A DNA stretch of 64,000 nt from contig NC_052667.1 in NCBI RefSeq assembly GCF_016802725.1, positions 21,598,346 through 21,662,345 on the forward strand. The letters are read 5' to 3'. Origin of the DNA: Solenopsis invicta (taxonomy: Eukaryota; Arthropoda; Insecta; Hymenoptera; Formicidae). Made by a program: the position numbers and the translations under genes. The notes under the pieces were generated by a model that was given only the letters and a program-made list of their open reading frames with translations, had not been told where the DNA came from and did not search any database. Numbering within the stretch: the first letter of the stretch is position 1; each line of letters begins with the position of its first letter. Positions 1 through 12,180 of the stretch are shown piece after piece.

Positions 1-1131
1 TGACTATCCCGCATTCCGGGAAGAACAGATGAGAAGGCGGTGGTCACTCCGCGTTCTCGCGAATACTGTGTATAGTTGATTTTACGTTCGTACAGAGATT
101 GCGCGAGAAGAGAAAGAAAATAGGATGAAGGGGCGGAAGAAAAGGAGGGAGGGGGAGAGGTACGGTAAAGCCAGACTAAAAAATAGAGAGAAAAGTGTAT
201 ATGGATGGAGAAGTGCAAACGAGTAGGAATTTTCAGCGGGCGAAAGTCTCTTCGAAAACGCGCACGGTCCCTGCAGGCCGTTTTCAGCGTCGGGTTAATT
301 ATACCACCCCGCGTGAGAAGCGGGAAGAGCGTAAAAAAAAAGAGGACCCGCCCGGGCAGCACACATTAAACGTGAATTAAACGTCGAGATTTCCGTTTCT
401 CCGCAGCGAGCAAGGGATGACGGCGGTGGCCCAGCTTGGCATTTTCTTTCTCTCTCTCTCTCTCTTTCTCTTTTTAGACTTTCCCGCGTCCCTGGGGGCT
501 TGACTTTAGTTGCGCGCCAGTGTTCATTCGATTTTAGAGTCTTCATGAAAAAAAAAAAGAGGACAAGTAAAAACCGAGAAAGAAGACGGCGAAGTTTCTA
601 GTGGAAATACGATAATCTATGGCGTCATAATTTTTATCGAGTTAAACTCGTTGAGGCTATAGCTAAAGAGAATGACGATAAGACGGCCGACGCGAAATTA
701 CCTCTTTATCTCGCCTCGAGTTATTTTCTTGAGAAAAATAGCACAAAAGTCCAAATTATATTATGCGTGTACTTCTAACAGCGATACTTACAACCTGCTA
801 CCGGCACGCGCAACAAAGGAGAGCTAATCGCAGAAAATGTTTAATCTCACATCCCACGATTAGCTTGTGAATTAATGCTCCTTTGAGAACTCGTCTTGCC
901 CCGAACCCTTCGTAGCAGTAACCCCAAACCAGGCTCTAAGGAAACCTTGCCACCGTCACGGACTGACGGACTGGATTGAAGAGGGTAAGAACGGTAATGA
1001 AAGGAAAGGGGGAAGAAGGAGGGAATGACGGTGGCATAGCATTTAATTTTAATTGCGGTTCTCTCCGAGAATCCTTAGGAAAGACCCTCTGCTCTCACGA
1101 ACTTGACCGCACGTGTATCACTTATGCAATG
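1..1131. other. Non-coding stretch with purine-rich patch and CT tract
   Basis: No credible gene is visible. A purine-rich patch lies at about 104-195. A CT tract at about 448-475 runs into a TTTTTAG, so it looks like a plus-strand 3' splice site (AG at 476-477). No open coding frame of convincing composition follows it. The rest is unremarkable mixed sequence, with GC-rich DNA near 230-520 and AT-richer DNA after 560. Confidence 0.6.
448..477 (+). promoter_or_regulatory. CT microsatellite ending in a 3' splice-site-like AG
   Basis: A nearly pure pyrimidine run of alternating CT then T ends in TTTTTAG, which meets the requirements of a strong polypyrimidine tract plus AG acceptor. Simple CT repeats produce such sites by chance, and the sequence after it (ACTTTCCCGCG) has no recognisable exon. 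The call is a candidate acceptor only. Confidence 0.2.
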
Positions 1132-1413
1132 CCATAATTTATACGTTCGTATTCTCTTACACTTGAATACCGTTACGTTAGCCTTGATTACGTATTGTTC
1201 GCTATGTATTTAATTGCAGTTATCTTAGGTTACACACAGCCGATAATATTGTGCTATAATTTGTTTCTCACAGTCTCACTGTTAATTTCTCCAAATTTAT
1301 CCATAATTTATACGTTCGTATTCTCTTACATTTGAATACGGTTACGTTAGCCTTGATTACGTATCGTTCGCTACGTATTTAATTGGAGTTTACAAACAGC
1401 CGATAATAATGAT
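1132..1413. repeat. Two-copy direct repeat, unit about 110-120 bp
   Basis: The segment starting CCATAATTTATACGTTCG at 1132 recurs at 1301 (offset 169). Similarity extends through TTACGTTAGCCTTGATTACG and GCCGATAAT to about 1253 in copy one and about 1413 in copy two. Copy two has scattered substitutions and lacks about 10 bases after the TTTAATTG block. Roughly 48 bp of unrelated sequence separates the copies. This is either a local segmental duplication or two adjacent copies of a short dispersed element. Nothing in it suggests coding. Confidence 0.85.
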
Positions 1414-1439
1414 GTGCTGTACCTACTCCCTAAATTTGA

Positions 1440-1800
1440 ATCAGTGAAATCTTACTGATTTACAATGCTATACTTATAACGTACTCTCACTGATTGGAAA
1501 TAGCGTATTATTACTGATCTCATTAATTAGAACCAGTGTATTATCATTGAAAGGTAGTGTATATATGCTGATTGATATAATTATACGTATATCACTGAAA
1601 TCAAGCTGTTCCTTGTCTTTGAATGAATAATACACTAATTCCGATTTAGAGAGTAATTTGTTTCTCGGTATCAATGCTAAATTCTGAATATTATTTCAAG
1701 TTATTTCGAGTGTGTCTGAGGAGATAGACGTTATTAGCACTATTTGCATCATTCTATCTTTGTTGTATGTTGTATGTTCTATCCTTGTACACCTAATGGA
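1440..1800. other. AT-rich stretch with repeated short ACTGAT-like words
   Basis: Between about 1445 and 1600 the words CACTGATT, TACTGAT, CAGTGTATTA and CATTGA recur irregularly, every 20-40 bases. This could be a strongly decayed short-period satellite or chance in AT-rich DNA. There is no gene signal. A minus-strand frame of about 66 codons covers it but has ordinary AT-driven composition. Confidence 0.3.
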
Positions 1801-1834
1801 TGATAAAATTAGAAAACACAAAAGCCCTAATTTT

Positions 1835-2355
1835 GTAAAATAATTCCCTGAAAATTCCCAGATTTTTATTCAAAATTTTAGATAAAATTAGAGAGTTTTT
1901 AAAATGTAGATTTAAAATAAATTTATAATATTTTATTATTTCTCTTTTAATCCTTTTTAACCATACAATCATAAAAAAATGCTACTTAACTTTGAATATT
2001 AAATTTGATTAGATAAAAGTAAACTAAAAAGAAATAATATGAACTGAATAATTGACATATAATAATCTGTCCGTAGGATCTAACTGATCAAAAATATGGA
2101 AAATACTCTTTAAAAATTTGAAACGTGATTAAACACATAATCGATTTAGAAAAATATTGTCCTGTATTATCACTGGATTTTTTAAATTAAAATTCACGAG
2201 TTATACGAAAACGTACGTGAATGTACATGAATGTATGCTATATTTGTTGGAAAGAGATAAAAGTGAATTAAAAAAAAAAAATTCTAAAAATTTTTCCCGA
2301 GTATTAATAAAATCCCATAAAAATCCAGGATTTTCAAAGAATAAAAACGGTTTTT
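1835..2355. mobile_element. Possible decayed MITE with inverted ends
   Basis: Near 1845-1870 the sequence GAAAATTCCCAGATTTTTAT appears. Near 2310-2335 its approximate reverse complement occurs (ATAAAAATCCAGGATTTTC). The AT-rich DNA between them has no coding capacity. Two imperfect inverted ends about 480 bp apart would suit a non-autonomous DNA transposon. I could not define target-site duplications, and AT-rich sequence can imitate this, so the call is tentative. Confidence 0.3.
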
Positions 2356-2449
2356 CTCAGTAGTAAAAACCTAATAACATAAGAATATTACATTTTTTAT
2401 AGTGAATTCACTCGTCCAGCACAAATCCTATCGCTCATTATTTTCGTAC

Positions 2450-4009
2450 GACGCGTTTTTCGCTACACGAAAGGTCTTTGTTCAGTTAAAGGGAAAACGG
2501 CGTCACGTCGGGATCCAAGATGCGCCCAGAAACAATCGCACGTAGTCCTTACTTTTCAGACAACGTAAGTGCCACCCGATATCGAGAGAATGAGCGCGCA
2601 TCTGAGGAAAATGGAGCACGGCAAGAACAAGGGGATAAAATAATTGAGGCAACGGTGAAACAAGGGCTGCCTGGCTCGTCTGCCTTTTGCCTTCGTTCAA
2701 TCAAAATTCCCACCTTGAAAGAAAGACGAGAACGGGAAGCCTGAAACCATGCGTCCGGTAATGAGGAATCTTCTTGGATCGTTGTTCGACTCCCTGCTTA
2801 AATAGGATCGGACGGGCTCTCACAAGTGATGGGAAACGAAAGAAGGGAGAGGGGTTGAGGAAACACCGTAGATGAAGAAATAGAACAATCTAACGAAATT
2901 GTTATTATTACACGACGTTATCCAATTACTGAATAAACAAATGCAATCTCAAGCATGCCACGAGGCAACTTAAAGACCGTAATTTCGGTACTTGCACATT
3001 ATTGAGCTACAATTCTGTCAGTTATTCGAGTAATTGCAAAACACGTGATCTCTCACTTTGTTAACTATCCTCGTTTCCTGTAAATCGCGCTGTCGATACT
3101 ATTCACGCAGCCGAGCGATTAGACGGAGATCCGAGCAAAACAACCGCGCGCAACAAACTCTTTGTTGCGGGCAGCGAGAAAAAAAACACGTCTCGGCGCG
3201 AAAGAAACGCGTTCCCTCCTCGTACGATCGATTCTACCCTCTTCAATCACATGACCGCGAGTGTATCTCGTCATCTGCCGTGAAACGCGGGACAGCAGGA
3301 AAGCTTCGCACGCCGACGGTACAATCAATCTTTGTCCTGCGAATCAGGCGCTTTCCCCGCGACCGTTCATCATCGCCGGTCGAACGATTACGGGCTCGTA
3401 TGTACGTCCGACACCGATGCGCGGCGCAAAGGAAAAGACGAGGCGGCGAACACTTTTTCGCGCGGTCGTGAAACGGAGAGCGGAGAGCGAAGAGCGGAGA
3501 GGTCAACCGTACGCGTTCTCCAACGCGCAGGAGGCAAATAGGAATACCGACGGTGAACCTGCGGCCGCCGCCGCCGACTTTCCAAACGACGTTTGTGTAC
3601 ACAGACGTTAAATTCCGTACGTAGCGCGGCGTTATACAGACGCAGGTAGGTACGTTCACCGCTCATATATCCCCGATGTACGGTCGCGCGGGTTTGCGCA
3701 CGTAACGTTTCGTAATGAGTCTAACCTCCGAGGGCTGTAAAAAGGAAGGAGCTGACGCGAGCGTTACTTTTTGCTCGCGCTCGCAAGAAACGCGCGCTTA
3801 CGCCGGTGTAGAAATGTCTTCGTCCGTGTGTGTACGTGGGGGTGCCTGTGTAAACCGGGGTGCTGCTGAGTTACACACGCGCGGCAATGTGCACCGTAGT
3901 AGGAAGCGGTAAGTGCGGTCTGTGATTTCGCAGCGAGTAAGTACGACGTCGTCCCGAAAGGAAGAACGGAAGAAAGTACCGCTTTTTTGCACGAACGGCG
4001 AGTCCAGCC
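2450..4009. other. GC/CpG-rich stretch, no supported gene
   Basis: From about 3060 to 3700 the sequence is dense in CG dinucleotides, so several frames on both strands stay open for 60-138 codons at once. Overlapping openness in many frames, with Arg/Ser-rich translations and no domain, indicates base composition rather than genes. At 2569 an acceptor-like CTTACTTTTCAG is followed five bases later by GTAAGT. I regard this as chance. Confidence 0.5.
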
Positions 4010-4048
4010 TTCTCTCTCTCTCTCTCTCTCTCCCCCCCCTCTCTCCAG
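4010..4048 (+). repeat. (CT)n microsatellite plus C run
   Basis: About 20 bases of CT dinucleotides, a run of eight C and more CT end in CTCTCCAG (AG at 4047-4048). The pyrimidine run followed by AG would satisfy a 3' splice site, but the downstream sequence (CTTTGAACATAG) shows no exon features. Confidence 0.9.
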
Positions 4049-4790
4049 CTTTGAACATAGTATTGAATTTTTTTTCAACGTTAATTTAAAGGTTTTTTTT
4101 TTTAAGCAAACCCTATTCACAGCATCCTTTTCTGTTTGATAGTTTAAAAGTGTTTTGAATGTTGGATAATGTATGAACGCTGTTCAAAAAGAATTTGAGA
4201 ACTTTGCGAAAACAGAGCAGGCGCATACGCGAGGGGGAAAAAAAACGCAAGAAAGACACTTTCGCGTTTTAGACAGGCATTTTAGATCCAAGGAAGATAT
4301 TCGGTCCCGAAGACATACAAATTGTGTCTGAAACCGGAAGAAAGGAGGTAGAGATGGGAATGGTAGATAGGGAGGGAAAAAGTGGAGTGGTATCGGCGGG
4401 TATTCTCGAAATTTCGACGAAAGCGAATTCTCGCGCTTTCACTGTAATTTCCTCGCCACCGCCGCACGTGAAAATCGCATCAAGCGGGACGGGAGAGGGT
4501 AGGGCGTCGTATCGCCTCGCTTTCCGCGAATCCCAACTAATATATTTCCGAAGCAACTCGATTGCGTCGAGTCGGAGAAAGATAGACAGATAGAGAGAAT
4601 TAGAGTACGGGAGGATGGAAAAGAGGAGAGAAAGGGAAGAGGAGAGGTACACGACGGGGACGCATTGTGCCTAGGGCAATGGTACCGAGTGGAGCTGGTA
4701 CCCGCGAAGGGATGGAGGATACCAGCTACCCCTCCCTACGTCTCATCCTATTTGTTTCTGCTTCCCGTGTACGACGCACCCTCCAGCGCT

Positions 4791-4957
4791 AAAAGAAGAG
4801 AGAGAATTGAAGAGGAGAGAAAAGAGGACGAAAGAAGAGAAAAAGGGAGGGAGGAAAGCGGAGGGGGAGGGGAGATGGTTTGTCAATATTCATTATGTTT
4901 GCGCCGAAAAAGGAAAGGCAGGAGGAGGAGGAAGGGGGAGGAGGAAAAGAGAAAAAT
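4791..4957 (+). repeat. Polypurine tract in two blocks
   Basis: Almost uninterrupted A/G occupies 4791-4875 and 4906-4957, separated by about 30 mixed bases. The tract is built from GAGA, GGAGG and AAAGAG words. Long homopurine-homopyrimidine DNA with partial mirror symmetry can form triplex (H-DNA), and GAGA words are binding sites for GAGA-type factors in insects. The Arg/Glu-rich and Leu/Ser-rich frames across it are by-products of the repeat. Confidence 0.9.
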
Positions 4958-5005
4958 GGTAGCGAAACGAGACGGTGGGAATACACGCGTGCATGGAAAG
5001 CGTGC

Positions 5006-5045
5006 GCGAGGCGAAGCGAGGAGAGGCGAGGCGAGGCGAGACGCG
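5006..5045 (+). repeat. GAGGC pentamer minisatellite
   Basis: Short imperfect tandem array of GAGGC and GAGGA units, about seven copies, directly downstream of the polypurine tract. It probably arose from the same slippage-prone region. Confidence 0.85.
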
Positions 5046-5874
5046 GCACGCAAGAATTTACAGCTACGAGAGCGCGTGTAAAGAGGACCGGCGAAAAAGG
5101 AAACCGAAAAAATGTGCCGCCAAACCAATGTAGTCGGCCGACTGAATTAATACCCCGCGAAAAGCTTTTTTGTCGTTACCACACTCCCGCGACGCGATTT
5201 CACGTGGAATGCTCGCGTCCGCGGAAACCGCGTTCCAGAATCAAAGCGCGACTAATCAGCCAAGTATGCCAGGGATTTATTGCGCGATGAATGCCCGCAA
5301 TTTTTCATTATATTTAATATACGTGTGCGTATTCATTTCCTTGTTCAGCGCGACGCGAACAATGGGCAAACGCGATACGCGGTAGGTACAAGCGACACGC
5401 GCGATACGCGTGTGCAGCGTGCCGAAAGCGGGAGCGGAATTGGAACGTGTGCGCGCGCGACGCGGCGTCATCTCCGCGCGTCGATATCCACAAGCGGAAT
5501 TTCGCTCAAGTTTTGTCTCGCCGCCCTGCGGATTAATGGCAATCCTCTTTATTACAATTAGTGCGAAGCACGCGGCGCGTGTGTATTAAGGGAAATAGCT
5601 GTCCGCTGAATATTTGACGCCCCGTTGCACCTGTCGCGTCGTCCACCGAAGCGCGCCGCGCGCGCCACGCTACGAGCGTAATTTAATTTGATATTCCCCC
5701 TTTGTTAATTTGATAGTCTGCGGGGGAGGGTGAGGCCGGCGAGGTAGAGACGAGGAGAGAGTACAACGCGAGGGGGGAACGGACCGAGTGAATGTGGAAT
5801 GAGAGAAAAATACTTCAGATTCTCGGCTGTATCAGCGGCAGGCAGGCAGCCTCCGGCCTCCGGTGTCACGCGAT
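5046..5874. other. CpG-rich stretch without a supported gene
   Basis: CG-rich, with many CGCG words (for example 5340-5470 and 5570-5670). Several frames are open on both strands, but their translations are Arg/Ala-rich and match nothing I recognise. Base composition explains them. Confidence 0.5.
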
Positions 5875-5876
5875 CC

Positions 5877-5918
<42 letters not shown>

Positions 5919-5932
5919 CTCCCTCGACACCG
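5875..5932 (+). repeat. (CT)n microsatellite
   Basis: About 55 bp of CT dinucleotides with a few C/G interruptions (CGCTCT near both ends). It creates poly-Leu/Ser frames on the plus strand and poly-Arg/Glu frames on the minus strand, which should not be annotated as proteins. Confidence 0.97.
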
Positions 5933-8100
5933 ACCGGTTGCGTCGAAACGCATCATCGTGTCGCACGTAGCATTCCCGCTCAGACCACTGCGATGTGACT
6001 GTTCGCCGCACGTCGCATACGCCACGCTGCGCCGGCACCGGGATACTGACGCCTCGCTGACGTTGCTGGTGCGCGCCGCGCGTAATACAGTCGCAATTTG
6101 TGCGACGCGATATGCCACCTCCGCGATCGAACGTCACCGACGACGCCGGCGAACGTTGTGCCGCACATGCAGCGAGGACACAGCCGGACACGAGCTCGCG
6201 AGGGAATTAAATGTATTTACAGTTACGTATTCGTTGACGTTTACTCGAATAATTAACAGTTTACTGACTATTAGAAAATAGTTCCCTTCTGTAATCTTCA
6301 TCGTTAATTGTATCGCGCTTCTGCAGCAACGCGCAAAAGTGGAGCGACTCGATTAACGTTTTCGCATATCTGCATTCTTCCTGTGCGGTACGCGAGATAT
6401 GAACTTGGACGCGTGGAGAGGATGTAATTTAACGTCCCTCTCGAGCACGAGAGTTTCGGAACAGCCCGGATCTCTCAGCGGGTATAGCCGATGATAGGAA
6501 CCTTTATGCGGAACAGCAGGGCATCATAGATCCAGCCGTGCGAAAGGATCCAAGAGGTGACGGGCGCACAGTCAGTGTGTGGTCATAACGAAGCTGTCGA
6601 CATGATGGATGAGGAGGAGGGCGGACGCGACGGTGGTTCCTGAAGGGAGGACGAGGAAGAGAGGCGCACACCGGCCCATCGTCCGGCACGATACAAGGGA
6701 TGCTATCGCTATCGGACCCGCACACCCTGTCTGTCATCAGCACGCCTCACCACCTCAAACACACTCCGGCCACCCGCTGCACGCATGATGGAATATGCAG
6801 TATTATATAATTATCCCCGCAGATACTATCTTGACCGGCGCAACGCGTAATTAGAAACTGTCGAGCGAGCAGAAGCTTGCCGCCCCTGGGAGTTTACAGC
6901 GCGTAACGGAAGATATCGATTTACCGAAAGAAAGCTGTCGACGTTGCTATCGCACTCGGTACTCGTATCTAATTATTGCCTTTCGCGTATTAGAAATTTA
7001 ATCGCGACAGGTTTTTGCGCCAACGTGACGCTTAATATAACGGCCAGCTCTTTCTTTCAGCCAGTTGCTTTTTACGCCCAACCTCTGAGGTTGATTTTTT
7101 TTTCTCAACATCACTTTTCTTCTGTCTAACAAACGTATCTTATTATAATCACAAAGTACCTTTCGTAATACTTGCCACGAAATTTCACGAAGAAAATAAC
7201 TCTCGTCATAAGATTTATTTCATTTCTTGTCCTTTATCGACTTTGATAGATATTGCGTCGTGAGGGAGCGCGCGAAGCGCGAAATGAGAAATGAAGAGGC
7301 CTAACGAATACCTCGGGTCGGTGCGCAATTTCTTAAGGAACGACACGTGGACCCCTCGGCGACGAATCGTGTCGCCTTGACACCGAAAGAATTTTTTTTC
7401 TAACAAAGTCACACCCCTCTTAACCCCCGGTGTTCTCACGACGCGCGAGGGATGCGTAGAGACCCAAGAACCCCGGAGGCGTCGATCGCATACCAATGTC
7501 CGCTGGAATTTATTGTACGTTCCGTGAAAAAGAGAGGAGATGGGCCTCCAGCGAAAGTACAAAGGAGAACGTACCTATGCAATGGTCGACGATGAAGGAT
7601 GGGGGTGTGAATATGTATCCGGCATAGAAAATACCGGAGAAGAAGTTCGGCCGTTTTATTCTTGCAAAAATTTCAACCTCTTATTCCCTTTATAGTCACG
7701 AATTCGCCCCAATCATATCGATATCAATTACGGACGAGCCACGCGAGTGAAAATTAGAAATCGACAAAAGCTGATACAAGTAAATAATTCTTGAAGAAGA
7801 TCATTGCTTTTTGCATGAGTTTAGTGAGTCGTATGTATCATTACCATTCTAATACTCTCTCTTGACAATCGGCGTGATAAAGCGCAGCGAAGGAATTCGT
7901 TGTATAAGAATCATTCAAGGGTGAAATTGTCATTTATTTTAATGGTGTTATATACTAAACGGGACTTCTTCGAGAAGATTGAAAACCGACGTTTCGTGTG
8001 CCGCTTTACGATTATTGTGACGCTAAGTGCAAGCTTGCGAGACATTCTGGAAGCGAGTATTCGCGCGCCCGGGACTGTACGTAGACTTCAATAGATCGGC
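5933..8100. other. Non-coding mixed stretch
   Basis: No supported gene. The part up to 6200 is CpG-rich and the part from 6900 is more AT-rich. A plausible 3' splice site occurs near 7060 (CTTAATATAA, then CTCTTTCTTTCAG), but no exon follows that I can support. The minus-strand frame at 7215-7562 (115 codons, ATG start) has no recognisable domain and unexceptional composition. Confidence 0.45.
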
Positions 8101-8102
8101 GG

Positions 8103-8150
8103 AGACGAGGGCGGTCGTTGTCGTCGGTTGTCGTCGTCGACGACGACGAC
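8103..8150. repeat. TCG/CGA trinucleotide palindrome
   Basis: GTC/TCG trinucleotides run into ACG/CGA trinucleotides, so 8130-8147 forms the perfect palindrome GTCGTCGTCGACGACGAC. The inverted meeting point of two trinucleotide runs could extrude a small cruciform. A small array of the same trinucleotide family recurs at 23036, 24014, 39719 and 57947. Confidence 0.9.
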
Positions 8151-10417
8151 GGGATTTTGGTATTCGGTGGGTGCCGCGCGACGTTCACTTTTCGTTCTCG
8201 AGCGTCGCGCTTCATCCCCCTCCGCGAACAAGAATGACACGAAGAATCGTCTTATTCGAGCGAGAGAACACGACGACGAGGAAACTTCTTCTCACGCGTT
8301 CCCGAGCGACAATAAGGGTCTTTGCCGGCTCCAGCATCAGTTTCTATTTAGTTACGCTCTCTCTGCGAAGGCGTGTCGAGGTAAGAGTAACCGGAGAGAC
8401 GGAGGGGAGAGAGAGAGGGGAGAAAGGGAGAGACGAGAGAGACTCGGGAGAGGTGCGACGCGAGATGCTTCGCAAAAGTTTCCCCGAGGAAAGCTGTTCG
8501 CCTCTAACAATTTCAAAGGGGGAACATCCTTCCTGAGAAATGATTGCACTAAACTTCGACGTCTTAGGTGGAAATAATTACAGCCACACAGGCACCGGGT
8601 TGTTACGCCATATTGATCGACGCGTCGATGGGAAACGGGCGAGACCCATCCGACGCGATAACGCCGTCAAATGTAAGATCTCTGTTAATCTGATTTGCTG
8701 GAACGCGCAACGGCGAGAAAACGTAACGCGATACGCCGCGCCAGTGCCGTCGTGTGCGCACTGCGCTCGAAAACTTGGCGGTAGAAAATCGAATCCGCCC
8801 ACGGCGGATAATCGCGTCGCGCAAAATTGTAACGTAACATGGCACTTAACGGATTGTTACAAATTCGTCAAACTTATATTAACTGTCTTCGCCGACAGTT
8901 ATCGAAACGTCGCGGCGCGTCGCGTGCTATTTAAAGCGTCATTTTACATATGCAGCTCCAACAGAGAGACCGTTTGCAATCGCGCGAATTACGACGCGAC
9001 ACTATGTGTACATTTCGCTCTTTCTCTCTTTCTTCTATCCTCCTCCTCCTCCTCTTCCACTATCCATTATCATTTTTCTCTTTGTGCACTTTCATTATTC
9101 CCGCTGTCTTTCTCAGCGCGCTAAACATGTCTTGTAAGCATTTTACGATCGGCACGATGCGCACACACGCCTAGAACCCCGCCCAACGTTCCCCGTACTA
9201 TTCTCTTAACACGAAGCAGAGTATGCGGGCGTGTGGTTTACGTGCATCCATAAAAGTAACACCACGTAGCGAGACGCCATGTATACACCATTTTCTCGTC
9301 ACACTGCGCCCTTAACCGGTATCGAAATATCGTGATAAAATGCGCCGCGCCCCTCCACAGCCGATACTCCCGCCGCCGTGCCGTTTGCATGAAATTTTCA
9401 TGCAAGCCGAAATGCAACGGACCGAGCGACCGTCGCCGTTGACGTGTATCGCGCATCGAAGTCAGCCGACGCAATCGCGACGATATCTCCTTATCGACGT
9501 CATTCTTTCTCCTATCGTTTCAGTTCCGAATAATTTATTACACGTCAGTCGAGCCGTTGCGCGCTCGACTGGGGATTTCAAAAAACAAACTGCATCTAAT
9601 TTATTCACTCGTATTTTCATCAATCGCGCTCGTAATGGTAGGACGTACCATCGATTGTTCGAGAGCGCGAGAGCCGCGCGCGCTTTTGACGACAAAGATC
9701 TGATACGCGGCGGATTTAGCGCATGAAATAAAACTCCAGAGTAATCAGCGTATCTACCGTCATCCGCGCGCGGCTTCGACGCGGATCTTCATCACTAGCG
9801 ATTTTAATTAAAGTTACTATCAAGTTGCACAGATATTCACGTTTGATTGGCAAGTTTTAATTTGCCGGCGAACCCCCGGTAACGCGGTACCGGCCTCTAA
9901 AACCCACTCCTCGCCGCCCCTCGTTCCCTCCAACCGCTTGTTGCCGGCCTGCGTTGCCGTCGCCCTCGCCCGGCCTCTCGTCCGCTCGTACGCGTTTCTC
10001 ATTCCACTCGTCAATTTAATCAATGTACGCAAATTACAGCGGTTGCCGAACCGTGAGTAACCAACGCGGACGCGATTACAACGTGCGATCTCGCTCGCAC
10101 GTTGCGAGGCGGTGCGGCGGCGAATGGGGAGGGAAGCGGCCGTCGGTGGTGGCGAAGCTGGGCGCTGTTCGAGAACGGAAAGCGTCGGCGGCGCCTCGCA
10201 AACGGTAACAAGCAGCGCGCGCTAACGTCGGATCGGGCGTCGGCCGCAAGATCGGTATGGCTATACTCTATGACTGCCTCCTAAACCGACACCTGCGTCG
10301 GCAAGGATGTCCGGGCTGGAGCCAGGTCAGCCTGGATGAGTCCCTGTTACACGCGTGTTTACAATGGCTCAGCCGCTCATGCGATTCATATCCGCTAACC
10401 GTCGCGTCGTGTCTCCA
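8151..10417. other. CpG-rich stretch with open but unsupported frames
   Basis: Among the longest GC-rich blocks in the window. It includes a purine-rich GA patch at about 8388-8450. Frames of 150-194 codons stay open on the plus strand (8027-8536, 8128-8577, 8540-9124), but they overlap each other and minus-strand frames, carry no domain, and the last ends in a Ser/Leu run from CTCCTC repeats. A strong 3' splice-site-like sequence ends at about 9523 (CCTATCGTTTCAG). I do not call a gene. Confidence 0.45.
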
Positions 10418-10475
10418 TTCCTCCTCCTCCTCCTTCTCCTCTTCCTCCTCCTCCTCCTCCTCCTCCTTCACCTCC
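10418..10475 (+). repeat. (TCC)n microsatellite
   Basis: About 58 bp of TCC trinucleotides with a few TTC interruptions. It gives Ser-, Leu- or Pro-rich plus frames and a Glu-rich minus frame that are artefacts. Confidence 0.96.
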
Positions 10476-11630
10476 GCCTCTGCCGATTCCTCTCTCGCTG
10501 CCGTTATACCCACACACACTCTCGCCTACACGTTATACATGTATATATTTCTCTCCCTATATATCCCTGGTACTTTGCCTGCCCTTCTCTCCTCCTCCTC
10601 TCTCTCTTCCGGCAGGAATCTAGTTCGGCTCTGATCTGGCGAAAGTAATTAAACCTACCTCGCGAGCCTAAGCCTAATTAATGTGTACCGACGTACCGTT
10701 AGAGAGAGGCTAGTCCAGACCCGGTGGTTTACGCTCGATAATACCTGCATTGGAGTTACCGATCTGACAGGAATCAAAGGAAGTAAATATCATCTAGAGC
10801 GAATTGGCGATTGTACTATAGATCAGCGAGATTACTCGGCAAGTTCGATGCTTCGTCGAGCGTAATTATTACCGATGCTTAAATTTCTTGTGGAAAATAT
10901 TACCTTGGTTCTTGCACACCTATTATCCGCTTTGCGCAATCTCACTACGATATTATAATAAAAGAATTACAAAAAAAATCAAGATGCAAAGTAATATAAA
11001 TCCAAAGTAATACAATACGATTTTTCATTATTGTTTCTTGCCGAATCCAATCATTCTCGATTTTGCACATTAATCTTCGATATGTAAATGATATATATAA
11101 TATCTAGTAAAAAAATCCATATGCAAATGAGAATATATAATTTCATTGAAATTAATACGCGTATGTACGTGATAAGATCCATCCAAATATTTATATGTGA
11201 AGCATTGTTATATTGGAGCTTAAACTTTTCTTTAGCGGTAGTCGAGCGGAATTTGAGTCGTCGAATTGAAAACAGTGGTACGCGGTCGATTCTCGCTGAT
11301 GAACGACGTTCGCAGCGGGATAAAAGCCGTTTCACGGCGGGCAGTTCCTTTCTGACCAAAGAGACCCGGAGAAGCGAGGGTAGTAGAGACAGAGAGTCGA
11401 AAGAGAAAGAGCGCGGGGGTCGACGGCGGAGGGAAGTAGATCGTGATATTCCTCCGTGAGGTTAATAATAGAGGCTTCTTGAGCGTGTACACAATAGAAG
11501 ACACTCTGTCTGCTCGCATTTGATCCCCGTAACGAGCCGTGCGGCGAGCCGTGAGAAAATGCGCGGAGAAGATCCGAGAGGCGAGAAAGGAGCCGAGCGG
11601 TGGCGGGCGTCGCCAAGGTGACGATTCTTC
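10476..11630. other. Mixed stretch, AT-rich in the middle
   Basis: No supported gene. 10860-11220 is AT-rich. 11220-11600 is GC-richer, with an AGAGAG-type purine patch near 11380-11420. Nothing else stands out. Confidence 0.45.
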
Positions 11631-11667
<37 letters not shown>

Positions 11668-11677
11668 ACATACACAC
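11631..11677 (+). repeat. (AC)n microsatellite
   Basis: CACACA runs with three TACACA interruptions. On the minus strand this reads as a Cys/Val run, a repeat artefact. Confidence 0.96.
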
Positions 11678-12120
11678 TCAGAGACCCGACGTACCGGGGG
11701 CGACATTAATTATGATATTTAATCCCGTGGATACCGGGACGGCACCCATTGTTCGGTCAGCGCGAGAACAGGTGCAGACTGTGACACGGTGTCTCCCGTC
11801 TTTTTTACTCCTTTTTTCCCTCTCTCTCTCAAACCCGGTAAGCATACTCCGTTCTCTCCATCGCGCGCGAGCTTTCTCCTCTCGCATTTTTCTGCCGATT
11901 ACGTTTTGCGAATCTATCGAGGTGCCGCCCGTCCGGTAGATATTGTTCCCGCCGGAGGGAAAGTCGCCTTGGGAACTTGTCCTTTGCGAAGGATTGACTC
12001 TGCGCGATTGCGAACGCCCTACGCCGTTTGTCAAAAGGAGCTTCGATCGAGCGCGAATAATTTCTCTCGCTTGTCCGAAGACTCGTCGAACTTTCTGGTG
12101 AAAGGCTGCCATCGAAAGAA
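11678..12120. other. Short mixed stretch between two microsatellites
   Basis: Pyrimidine-rich at 11800-11832, followed by the donor-like CCCGGTAAGC at about 11836-11845. No exon pair is apparent. Plus-strand frames that look long here extend into the CT array and are not credible. Confidence 0.4.
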
Positions 12121-12121
12121 T

Positions 12122-12177
<56 letters not shown>
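12121..12177 (+). repeat. (CT)n microsatellite
   Basis: About 57 bp of nearly pure CT. It explains the Leu/Ser plus-strand and Arg/Glu minus-strand frames across this spot. Confidence 0.98.

Positions 12178-12180
<3 letters not shown>

Noticed and set aside
2770..2800. tRNA-like TTCGACTCCC end
   Set aside because: No complementary acceptor stem or anticodon arm upstream.
8378..8390. Donor-like GAGGTAAGAG
   Set aside because: Isolated donor consensus without an acceptor or exon; expected by chance.
8540..9124. 194-codon plus-strand frame
   Set aside because: Open in CpG-rich DNA together with overlapping frames on both strands; it ends in low-complexity Ser/Leu and has no recognised motif.
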